The position numbers and the translations under genes were made by a program. From a bacterium ADurb.Bin374 (GTDB lineage: Bacteria > Riflebacteria > Ozemobacteria > Ozemobacterales > Ozemobacteraceae): a DNA stretch of 5,164 bases. The notes beneath the pieces were generated by a model. It ran no database searches and had not been told where the DNA came from. It was given only the letters and a program-made list of their open reading frames with translations. Shown here in pieces: positions 1-5,164 of the stretch (its first letter is position 1; each line of letters opens with the position of its first letter). The stretch spans positions 1 through 5,164 of the forward strand of contig MWAR01000428.1 in NCBI GenBank assembly GCA_002068715.1, given 5' to 3'.

Positions 1-1437
1 ACGGACCGCCTGTATCCCCTCTGGGTCGATCGCGTCGGGGCAAGATTTGCCTCCTGGTATGAGTGCTTCCCTCGCTCCTGCGCCTTCAAAGCGGGGAAGA
101 GCGGCACCTTCAAGGACGTCGAGGCAAGGCTGCCGGAGATCCGTGCCATGGGATTCGACGTGCTCTACTTTCCTCCCATCCATCCGATCGGCGTCACCAA
201 CCGGAAGGGGCGGAACAACAGCCTGAAATGCGCGCCAAGCGATCCCGGCTGTCCGTATTCGATCGGGAGTTTGGACGGAGGGCACGATGCGGTCGAGCCG
301 AGTCTCGGAACGATGAAGGATTTCGAGCACCTCGTCAAGACCGCGCACCAGCACGGTCTCGAGATCGCGCTGGATTTCGCGGTGAACTGTTCCCCTGACC
401 ATCCGTATCTCGAACATCACAAGGACTGGTTCAACATCAGGCCCGATGGAACGATCAAGTTCGCCGAGAACCCGCCGAAGAAATACGAGGACATCTACCC
501 GATCAACTTCGAAACGAAGGACCGGGAGGGGCTGTGGGAAGAATTGAAGCGGATCTTCCTGTTCTGGGCGAAGAAGGGTGTTCGCATCTTCCGGGTCGAT
601 AACCCGCATACGAAGCCGTTCAACTTCTGGCAGTGGGTGATCGCGGGCGTGCAGGCGGAGTATCCCGACGTGCTTTTCCTTTCCGAAGCGTTCACCAGGC
701 CGAAGGTGATGAAGGCCCTCGCGAAACTCGGTTTTTCGCAGTCGTATTCGTATTTCACCTGGCGCAACTTCAAACAGGAGATCGTCGAGTATTTCACCGA
801 GTTGACGACGTACCCCGTCGCGGAATACATGCGGGTGAACCTTTTCGTCAACACGCCGGACATCTTTCCGACGTTCCTCCAGAAAGGCGGCAGGGCGGCG
901 TACAAGATCAGGGCCGTGCTGGCGGCGACTCTTTCCTCGGTATACGGCATTTTCCAGGGCTTCGAGTTGTGCGAAGGCGAGCCGATTCCGGGCAAAGAGG
1001 AATACATGCATTCGGACAAATACGAGATCCGGTTCCGCGACTGGAACAAGCCGGGCAACATCAAGGAGCTGATCACCCGGCTGAACCGCATCAGACACGA
1101 AAATCCAGCGATGCAGGAGTATGACAACCTCAAGTTCCACAAGGCCGAGAACGAACATATTCTCTTCTATGGAAAGACACTGGGAGAGAATCACGTGCTG
1201 ATCGCGGTCAATCTCGATCCGTTTCAGCGGCAAAACTCGTTCGTCTACGTGCCCATCGCTGACTACGGCATCAAGCCCGACGAGACCTACCAGGTGCATG
1301 ACGTGCTGACCGACAAACGTTATCTCTGGAAAGGCGAGCGCAACTATGTCGATCTCGACCCTGCGTCCGAGCCGGCGAACGTGTTCGTGCTCCGCAAATG
1401 GACGGCGAAAGAGCAGGATTTCGATTATTACAAGTGA
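1..1437 (+). CDS. glgE: Alpha-1,4-glucan:maltose-1-phosphate maltosyltransferase GlgE, 5'-truncated by window edge
   Basis: The reading frame is open from base 1 and ends at TGA 1435-1437, giving 478 residues. The first ATG in frame (148) is internal, because family-like sequence (WYECFPRS near residue 20) precedes it. GlgE is a cytoplasmic GH13 enzyme (subfamily 3) that moves maltosyl units from alpha-maltose-1-phosphate onto alpha-1,4-glucan ends and releases phosphate. The (beta/alpha)8 catalytic domain shows the nucleophile Asp200 in FRVDNPHTKPFNFW, the acid/base Glu229 in FLSEAFTRPKVM and the third carboxylate Asp287 in NTPDIFPTF. These match my recollection of the Streptomyces enzyme (D394, E423, D480) in motif and spacing. 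Also typical are SYSYFTWRNFKQE, the FELCEG loop and the RDWNKPGNI segment, followed by a beta-rich C-terminal domain and a DFDYYK tail. Full-length members have about 650-700 residues, so roughly 190-200 N-terminal residues lie outside the window. No other gene of the pathway (treS, mak, glgB, glgM) is visible. Identification is firm; no catalytic defect is seen. Confidence 0.96.
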   Translation, partial: TDRLYPLWVDRVGARFASWYECFPRSCAFKAGKSGTFKDVEARLPEIRAMGFDVLYFPPIHPIGVTNRKGRNNSLKCAPSDPGCPYSIGSLDGGHDAVEPSLGTMKDFEHLVKTAHQHGLEIALDFAVNCSPDHPYLEHHKDWFNIRPDGTIKFAENPPKKYEDIYPINFETKDREGLWEELKRIFLFWAKKGVRIFRVDNPHTKPFNFWQWVIAGVQAEYPDVLFLSEAFTRPKVMKALAKLGFSQSYSYFTWRNFKQEIVEYFTELTTYPVAEYMRVNLFVNTPDIFPTFLQKGGRAAYKIRAVLAATLSSVYGIFQGFELCEGEPIPGKEEYMHSDKYEIRFRDWNKPGNIKELITRLNRIRHENPAMQEYDNLKFHKAENEHILFYGKTLGENHVLIAVNLDPFQRQNSFVYVPIADYGIKPDETYQVHDVLTDKRYLWKGERNYVDLDPASEPANVFVLRKWTAKEQDFDYYK

Positions 1438-1452
1438 TATATTCCTGAAATG

Positions 1453-1488
1453 CCGGGGCGCCTGGATGGATTCAGGCGCCCCGGTTTT
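1453..1488 (+). terminator. Rho-independent terminator of glgE
   Basis: A perfect 12-bp GC-rich stem (1453-1464 with 1473-1484) with an 8-nt loop is followed directly by TTTT (1485-1488). It begins 15 bases after the glgE stop codon. On the opposite strand the stem is followed only by a poor T run, so it acts mainly on the + strand. It suggests glgE is the last gene of its transcript. Confidence 0.88.
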
Positions 1489-1510
1489 CGTGGAGCGCCG
1501 TCTTGGCGAA

Positions 1511-1540
1511 TTATATATAAATATATATAATAAAGAATAT
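1511..1540. repeat. AT-rich near-palindrome between convergent genes
   Basis: This 30-base tract has a single G and no C, inside otherwise GC-rich DNA. Its first 20 bases form an inverted repeat: nine-base arms 1511-1519 and 1522-1530 around a central AA. It lies between the glgE terminator and the end of the opposing phosphatase gene. It may give the weak-pairing tract for transcript release on the minus strand, or it may be an easily melted or protein-bound site. The sequence shows only its composition and symmetry; the role is inference. Confidence 0.6.
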
Positions 1541-1545
1541 CGACA

Positions 1546-1573
1546 TCGCGCGGACCCGGAGCGTGCCGCGCGA
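1546..1573 (-). terminator. Possible terminator of the phosphatase gene
   Basis: An 8-bp GC-rich stem (1546-1553 with 1566-1573) encloses a 12-nt loop and starts about 25 bases past the phosphatase stop codon. On the minus strand it is followed, after a few mixed bases, by the AT-rich tract at 1511-1540 rather than by a clean T run. The shape is therefore not canonical, but position and downstream AT richness make termination plausible. Confidence 0.4.
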
Positions 1574-1597
1574 CGAAGCGTTCCGGTGGCCGGATCG

Positions 1598-4027
1598 CTA
1601 TGTGGGATCCGACTCCTGCGGCGTCCCGTCGGAATCGCCGTTCTGGAATATCACTGAAACAGCGGTGATGTCATCCGGAGCGTCGAGTCCTTCGCGGAAC
1701 GAGTCGAGTCTGGCGAGAAGCCGGCGCGCCGGCAGATTGACGGAACTCGTCTCCTTGAGAAATGTCTCGACCCCGGCCATGCCGAACCTGTCGCCGGTTT
1801 TATTGCAGCAGTCAAGAACGCCGTCGGTGAAGAACAGCAGGGTGTCTCCCGCTTCCAGCATGACTTTCCGTTCCTTGAACGAGGTTTCGATGACGCCGAG
1901 CGGGTATCCCGGGATTTCGATGGGAGTAACGATGTCGCCGCCGTTTTTCTTCGTGCGATGCAGCACCGGGGTGTGGCCTGCGTTGGCCATATTCATGCTG
2001 CGTGTCGACGGATCGATGATGCCGTAGGTCATGGTGATGAAATAGCTTTCGGCGATGATTCCGATGAGGATCCGGTTGACTTCCCGCAGAATCTGGGCAG
2101 GGGACAAGGTCTCGACGCGGAGCGCCTTGAAGGTGGTTTTGAGAACCATCGTCAGGAGAGCCGCGGGGACGCCCTTCCCGCTGACGTCGGCAACCACGAT
2201 GCCGATGCGCCCGTCACGGAAGGGGATGAAGTCGTAGTAGTCCCCGCCGACCTGGGAAGCCATGGAGATGACCGCGTCGATCTCTAGACCGTTGATGACG
2301 GGAGGGGTTGGCGGGCGGGTGCTCGCCTGTATCTCACGGGCGATGCCCAGCTGGCTCGTGAGATGGCGCTGCCTGTTAGAGATGTCGAGCAGTTCTGCCG
2401 TTTCGATGACCGAGACGATCTGGTGGGCCATGATGGTCATGAACATCCAGTCGGATTCGCCCGGGACGTTTTCCGGGTCGTCGAAATACAGGGCCAGCAG
2501 ACCGGGTTTGTTGCCCGACAGCTTCTCGCCTTTCTTCGAGAGGAGTCGGATGCCGATGACGGCCCCGTCGAGGCCCTGCTCGTGCGTGGGCGAGATGCCG
2601 AACTCCCTGATCTGGCGGAACGGTGCCGAAATACGGTATACATCGCCGCCGGAGTCGGGCGTCCATGGGTCGATTGCCGCATGCCGGGCGATCCAGCCGC
2701 TCAGGCTGTTCGTCCAGCCGATGCGCTGGAAGGCGCCTGTCGAACGAGTGTACACGGCATACTTTTCAGACGATCGGAAGGCGGGGGACGCGTAATCCTG
2801 CGTCATGGGGGACAGACCGTCGTCGGTCGATTCCAGAATGCGGGCGAGAGAGAGCGAGGGGACCTGTTCTCCGAGAAGGGTGAGGAGCCGCTCGAGGCTT
2901 CCGCCGAGAGCGTCGGAAGGCTTCTCGCGCAGGTCGGTTCGTTCCCTGCCGAGGTCGCTGAGGACGTTCCAGATGGTGGTGATCGCTTTGATGTGGCGTG
3001 AATTCATCTGCAGTTCACGGTGGAAATTATCCGCGATCTGGACGAGGCACCGCTCGAAGTCGTCAATTTCACGAATGCCGGAAGGCGGGAGGGACGGGAT
3101 TTTTCTCGGGAGCGTGGAATCGGAAAACCTTCTGCTCATCTGACGGAGGTGCTGGACGATGCGGTAATGGAAGTAAAACAGGGAGCCGGCGGTGAGGAGC
3201 AGCAGAAAGGTCCAGGCGGGAATCCGGGAGGAAAAATAGGCTTCGCCGTGGGAGACGAAGAGTTCGGAAGCCGCCGAGAGGTCGCGCCAGAACTGTTCGT
3301 TTTCTCTCCGGAGCATCGTGGTGAGGGTGGCTTCGTACCCCGCGACCTCCTGGCGGATGCGCGTGAGAGAAAGCCTGATGGTGGCTTCGTCGAGGGATGG
3401 AGGCGGGAGGAGGTCTGCGAGGCTCGATATCCTCGTCATGAGTTCGTGTGCATGTGCGGCAAAGCCGGCCCATGTGTGTGGATACAGCCATCGCATGCCG
3501 GTGGCCGATTCGTGCAGATGTCGCACCAGCTTCAGGAAATGGGAAAGGTGAATATCGGCCGTGACAGGGGAAGGAGGTTGGGTACCGCTCGCTTTCCAGG
3601 CGGCGAGTTCGAGTTGCTGAACGAGGCGGATATACGTGCGGAAGGCGCTCTGATGCGCTGAAATGATGCCGGATATCTGGATCCAGCGGTATCGTCGCGG
3701 GTGGCTGATGAGCAGTTGGTCGATTTCGGTCGTGACGTCGGAAATGACCTGAAGAGAGCTGTCCAGGGGCTGGCGATACTCGTGGCCGATGCGCTCTTCC
3801 AGAGCGATCCGCTTGAGTCGCAGATCCTGGAGCTCGAGCAGGAGGCGCTCGAAATTCCTGATGATCCGGTGGGTGTTGCGCAGGTCATTCCGCAGAAAGG
3901 CGGCGCCCTGGGACAGCCATTGAGCCTGTGCCATGAACAATGCGAGAAACAGCGCGATGGTGGCAACGCACATCGCTGCCAGCAGGGTTTTCATGGATAT
4001 CCACGACCTGTTCGCGTGTGGGGGCAT
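1598..4027 (-). CDS. Membrane-anchored SpoIIE/RsbU-type PP2C serine phosphatase with sensor and GAF-like domains
   Basis: This 809-residue protein starts at ATG 4025-4027 and stops at TAG 1598-1600. That start has an AAGGA site (4033-4037) 5 bases upstream. An in-frame ATG at 4042 adds five residues but lacks a ribosome site; ATG 3994 is a weaker option. Order from the N-terminus: transmembrane helix (about 13-35); a mostly helical extracytoplasmic region of about 230 residues with no fold I recognise; second transmembrane helix (about 270-288); cytoplasmic linker, perhaps a degenerate HAMP (288-345); GAF-like domain (about 370-545, ending in LLALYFDDPENV and a long helix); SpoIIE/PP2C domain (about 550-795). 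The catalytic domain has GGDYYDF (594-600), VADVSGKG (from 612), NAGHTP (682-687), FFTDGVLD (732-739) and DDIT (785-788), so the metal-binding aspartates are intact. Such enzymes dephosphorylate serine or threonine on STAS anti-sigma antagonists, which releases a sigma factor or other output. No partner gene is present nearby, so the signal and target are unknown. Confidence 0.93.
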   Translation of the reverse strand: MPPHANRSWISMKTLLAAMCVATIALFLALFMAQAQWLSQGAAFLRNDLRNTHRIIRNFERLLLELQDLRLKRIALEERIGHEYRQPLDSSLQVISDVTTEIDQLLISHPRRYRWIQISGIISAHQSAFRTYIRLVQQLELAAWKASGTQPPSPVTADIHLSHFLKLVRHLHESATGMRWLYPHTWAGFAAHAHELMTRISSLADLLPPPSLDEATIRLSLTRIRQEVAGYEATLTTMLRRENEQFWRDLSAASELFVSHGEAYFSSRIPAWTFLLLLTAGSLFYFHYRIVQHLRQMSRRFSDSTLPRKIPSLPPSGIREIDDFERCLVQIADNFHRELQMNSRHIKAITTIWNVLSDLGRERTDLREKPSDALGGSLERLLTLLGEQVPSLSLARILESTDDGLSPMTQDYASPAFRSSEKYAVYTRSTGAFQRIGWTNSLSGWIARHAAIDPWTPDSGGDVYRISAPFRQIREFGISPTHEQGLDGAVIGIRLLSKKGEKLSGNKPGLLALYFDDPENVPGESDWMFMTIMAHQIVSVIETAELLDISNRQRHLTSQLGIAREIQASTRPPTPPVINGLEIDAVISMASQVGGDYYDFIPFRDGRIGIVVADVSGKGVPAALLTMVLKTTFKALRVETLSPAQILREVNRILIGIIAESYFITMTYGIIDPSTRSMNMANAGHTPVLHRTKKNGGDIVTPIEIPGYPLGVIETSFKERKVMLEAGDTLLFFTDGVLDCCNKTGDRFGMAGVETFLKETSSVNLPARRLLARLDSFREGLDAPDDITAVSVIFQNGDSDGTPQESDPT

Positions 4028-4032
4028 GATGA

Positions 4033-4037
4033 TCCTT
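4033..4037 (-). promoter_or_regulatory. Ribosome binding site that sets the phosphatase start
   Basis: On the minus strand AAGGA, inside GAGAAGGA, sits 5 bases before the ATG at 4027. The longer in-frame start at 4042 has no purine-rich site at a usable distance, and the SD site itself lies between the two ATGs. This favours 4027. Confidence 0.65.
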
Positions 4038-4060
4038 CTCATGTGCGGAAGACGTTTTCT

Positions 4061-4088
4061 CTTATCTTCCGGTCACTCTCTCGTTCAA
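4061..4088 (-). promoter_or_regulatory. Candidate sigma-70-type promoter of the phosphatase gene
   Basis: On the minus strand TTGAAC (4083-4088) and GATAAG (4061-4066) are separated by 16 bases. Each matches four of six bases of the housekeeping consensus. Transcription would begin near 4054, leaving a leader of about 25 bases that contains the SD site, and would leave almost no leader for the ATG at 4042. The -10 lacks the final T, so this is a modest match. Confidence 0.3.
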
Positions 4089-4102
4089 GAGTAACATATT
4101 CC

Positions 4103-4118
4103 CGGCAAAACGGCAAAA
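4103..4118. repeat. Tandem 8-base direct repeat upstream of the phosphatase promoter
   Basis: CGGCAAAA occurs twice without a gap (TTTTGCCG twice on the minus strand). It lies about 15 bases upstream of the candidate -35 hexamer, roughly where an activator might bind. A two-copy 8-mer can arise by chance, so the regulatory reading is weak. Confidence 0.4.
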
Positions 4119-4222
4119 ACGTACAAAGATGGTGTACAGCGCCGTAAGAAGCTGGCAAACACAGGTTGGCCGGGTGAGCCGGCGAAACGATTCGGGCAGA
4201 TGGGCGGAAAGATAGTGCCGAA

Positions 4223-4855
4223 TTATTGCTTGGAAGATGTATCCGTGGTGTTCTGCGCGGCGGGGGCACCGACCAGGGCGTCGAGCATTTCACCGATCTG
4301 CGCGTGCAGGTCGACGGCTTCCTGGAGGTTGCCCGATTCGACGGCTTTTCCGAGACGTTCCGCGAGCTCCTTCACCGTTTGCGGGTCGATTTCCTCCTCG
4401 ACGGCTGCTTCGAACTCGATTGCCGTGAGACCGCGGAAATTCTCCGGCGTGAAGGTGCGGAGTTTTCCGGAGTCGGTGGCAGTTCCCGGGGCGGCCTCGT
4501 CGCGGAGGATCATCAGCGGGATGCCTGGAGGCACGGCGGCCGTAGCGGCAAACGCGACTTCATCCTTCAGGCGGATGGTCATTGCAAGGGTATTGGAGGC
4601 GGTCAGGCGGAGCGCCTCGAGCTGGTCGATATCCTCGTATCTGACGATGGCTGGGGAGGAGGCGCCCTTGCGGGTGACGCTCAGTCCTTCGGACTCGCAC
4701 CAGGAACCGCCAGTCAGAAAACCGTCGATGCGCGGGGCTTCGCTGGCAAGCTCGTAGCTGACCGGAACCTCGATCTGGGCCGAAGCTGGAGCGGCCGGAA
4801 GGAGGGCGGCAGATGCGCCGAAAAGCAGGGCGGACAGGATGGAGCGGGTTTTCAT
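4223..4855 (-). CDS. Exported protein of unknown family with Sec signal peptide
   Basis: The product has 210 residues, from ATG 4853-4855 to TAA 4223-4225. GGAGG (4863-4867) lies 7 bases before the start. The N-terminus is a textbook signal peptide: MKTR, a hydrophobic core, then APASA with likely signal peptidase I cleavage after Ala26. A mature protein of about 184 residues would be released to the periplasm or outside; there is no lipobox and no later membrane helix. Residues 27-145 look beta-rich. The PRIDGFLTGGSW segment (41-52) faintly recalls the start of CBM9-like domains (P-x-IDG-x-L...W), too little for assignment. Residues 146-195 are acidic and helical (EFEAAVEEEIDP, then amphipathic helices), followed by a low-complexity Ala/Thr/Ser tail. 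Cys53 is the only cysteine. I do not recognise the family. A slightly longer frame on the opposite strand (4226-4942) is rejected because it lacks these signals. Confidence 0.82.
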   Translation of the reverse strand: MKTRSILSALLFGASAALLPAAPASAQIEVPVSYELASEAPRIDGFLTGGSWCESEGLSVTRKGASSPAIVRYEDIDQLEALRLTASNTLAMTIRLKDEVAFAATAAVPPGIPLMILRDEAAPGTATDSGKLRTFTPENFRGLTAIEFEAAVEEEIDPQTVKELAERLGKAVESGNLQEAVDLHAQIGEMLDALVGAPAAQNTTDTSSKQ

Positions 4856-4862
4856 CGTGGTG

Positions 4863-4867
4863 CCTCC
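4863..4867 (-). promoter_or_regulatory. Ribosome binding site of the exported-protein gene
   Basis: The core sequence GGAGG on the minus strand lies 7 bases before ATG 4855. It fixes both the start and the strand of this gene, where a longer frame on the other strand competes. Confidence 0.8.
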
Positions 4868-4920
4868 GGGGATGACAGGGATATGCCACAGGATTGGGCG
4901 GGTGCCGACGGACGAAGATA

Positions 4921-4938
4921 TGGTAAACTAGGGCGCCC
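4921..4938 (+). promoter_or_regulatory. Candidate extended -10 promoter with adjoining palindrome
   Basis: TGGTAAACT (4921-4929) resembles an extended -10 element (TGn followed by TAAACT, four of six matches). No good -35 hexamer is seen at 16-18 bases. The perfect 8-base palindrome GGGCGCCC (4931-4938) overlaps the expected start of transcription near 4936, where a repressor could act. The position, about 30 bases before the + strand start codon, fits the gene at 4967. The evidence is pattern only. Confidence 0.3.
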
Positions 4939-4954
4939 ATGAAAACAACGCCGG

Positions 4955-4959
4955 GGAGG
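4955..4959 (+). promoter_or_regulatory. Ribosome binding site of the second exported-protein gene
   Basis: GGAGG lies 7 bases before ATG 4967. A second overlapping copy at 4959-4963 is 9 bases before the in-frame ATG 4973, so either start could be used. The purine run makes this a strong initiation site. Confidence 0.7.
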
Positions 4960-4966
4960 GAGGGAG

Positions 4967-5164
4967 ATGAACATGAATCGAATGGTGCACCGCAGCGCTC
5001 TTCTGGGGCTGGTGTTTTTCCTGTTGCTCTGGGGCGCGGCGCCCGGAGGCGCAGTTCAGGTTGCCGATCCCACGCGGATCGAAGTGACCGGCCTCGTGAG
5101 CAGGGGGGAAGACGGAGCCGCCTGGCTGAAGTGCGACGGTCGTGACATTCTCGTCACTCCAGGC
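4967..5164 (+). CDS. N-terminus of an exported protein, 3'-truncated by window edge
   Basis: A frame open from ATG 4967 to the window end gives 66 residues without a stop. The sequence begins MNMNRMVHRS, followed by a strong hydrophobic core (ALLGLVFFLLLWGAA) and PGGAV, which is a Sec signal peptide with probable cleavage after Ala29. The mature start (VQVADPTRIEVTGLV...) alternates like beta strands and contains one cysteine (Cys56 in LKCDGRD). The short hydrophobic-strand pattern resembles small periplasmic beta proteins such as some pilus or secretion assembly factors, but 37 residues are too few to assign a family. The start is supported by the GGAGG site; ATG 4973 is a possible alternative, ATG 4982 a weaker one. 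It is divergent from the exported-protein gene at 4855. A different frame from ATG 4939 ends at 5145 and shows no signal peptide, so it is not the gene. Confidence 0.75.
   Translation, partial: MNMNRMVHRSALLGLVFFLLLWGAAPGGAVQVADPTRIEVTGLVSRGEDGAAWLKCDGRDILVTPG

Larger units (their letters stand above)
4028..4222. other. Intergenic region between two minus-strand genes
   Basis: This 195-base gap separates the exported-protein gene from the downstream phosphatase gene. It holds the candidate phosphatase promoter and the tandem 8-mer. The only clear hairpin near the upstream gene's end is a 5-bp stem (4169-4173 with 4179-4183) without a following T run, so no intrinsic terminator is evident. 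Read-through from the upstream gene is possible. The region is less GC-rich at 4040-4130 than the flanking genes, consistent with promoter DNA. Confidence 0.6.

Noticed and set aside
495..1142. A minus-strand open frame of 215 codons inside glgE
   Set aside because: It lies fully antisense to strongly conserved GlgE catalytic sequence, and its Ser/Arg/Cys-rich product shows no motifs.
1438..1597. A small RNA or attachment site in the convergent gap
   Set aside because: No promoter, tRNA-like end or flanking direct repeats are visible. The terminator hairpins and AT tract account for the structure.
3020..3661. A + strand open frame of 213 codons inside the phosphatase gene, with several other overlapping frames
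   Set aside because: All are antisense to the sensor and linker region of a well-supported gene. Their products are Gly/Arg/Glu-rich with no recognisable domain or initiation signal.
4150..4172. A sigma-54-like TGGCA...TTGGC element on the + strand
   Set aside because: The GG and GC doublets are not 10 bases apart, and it would direct transcription antisense into the exported-protein gene.
4169..4183. A hairpin as terminator of the exported-protein gene
   Set aside because: The stem is only 5 bp and no T run follows on the minus strand.
4226..4942. A + strand open frame of 238 codons opposite the exported-protein gene
   Set aside because: It is longer than the minus-strand gene but has no good SD site and an Arg/Gly/Asp-rich product without domain signals. 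The minus strand has a signal peptide and GGAGG at ideal spacing. Long antisense frames are expected in GC-rich DNA.
4939..5145. A + strand frame from ATG 4939 as the edge gene
   Set aside because: Its product has no hydrophobic signal or domain, and its start lies upstream of the strong GGAGG site that serves ATG 4967 in a different frame.
1..5164. CRISPR array, insertion sequence, prophage or toxin-antitoxin system
   Set aside because: No regularly spaced repeats, transposase or integrase motifs, terminal inverted repeats or small paired genes are seen on either strand.

Overview
The window holds two complete genes and two genes cut by its edges, all bacterial-looking: Shine-Dalgarno sites, Sec-type signal peptides, tight coding density and a clearly GC-rich composition (by eye near 60%). 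The organism cannot be named from this sequence. GlgE plus a membrane-anchored SpoIIE/RsbU-type phosphatase and two exported proteins fits many GC-rich, probably diderm, environmental bacteria (for example deltaproteobacterial, planctomycete-like or candidate-phylum lineages). Any finer placement would be a guess.

Layout. Positions 1-1437 (+) are the C-terminal two thirds of glgE, the maltosyltransferase that builds alpha-1,4-glucan from maltose-1-phosphate; its N-terminus lies upstream of the window. A strong rho-independent terminator (1453-1488) follows. The 160-bp convergent gap (1438-1597) also holds a very AT-rich, near-palindromic tract (1511-1540) and a GC-rich hairpin (1546-1573) that could end the opposing transcript. 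Positions 1598-4027 (-) encode a large two-transmembrane sensor phosphatase: helical extracytoplasmic domain, linker, GAF-like domain, then a PP2C/SpoIIE catalytic domain with its metal-binding aspartates intact. A 195-bp gap with a candidate promoter separates it from 4223-4855 (-), an exported protein of unknown family. A short divergent spacer (4856-4966) leads to a second exported-protein gene on the + strand (4967 onward), cut by the window end.

How the parts relate. GlgE is convergent to the phosphatase and shows no operon link to it, so no joint function can be claimed. The phosphatase would act in partner switching (dephosphorylating an anti-sigma-factor antagonist of the STAS type), but no STAS protein, anti-sigma kinase or sigma factor is encoded here, so its target is elsewhere. 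The two exported proteins are divergent and could share control through the spacer, which is inference only.

No mobile element, CRISPR array, tRNA, rRNA or recognisable novel multi-gene system is visible. The points most worth a second look are the uncharacterised sensor domain of the phosphatase, the two unknown exported proteins with their shared spacer, and the AT-rich palindrome between the convergent genes.
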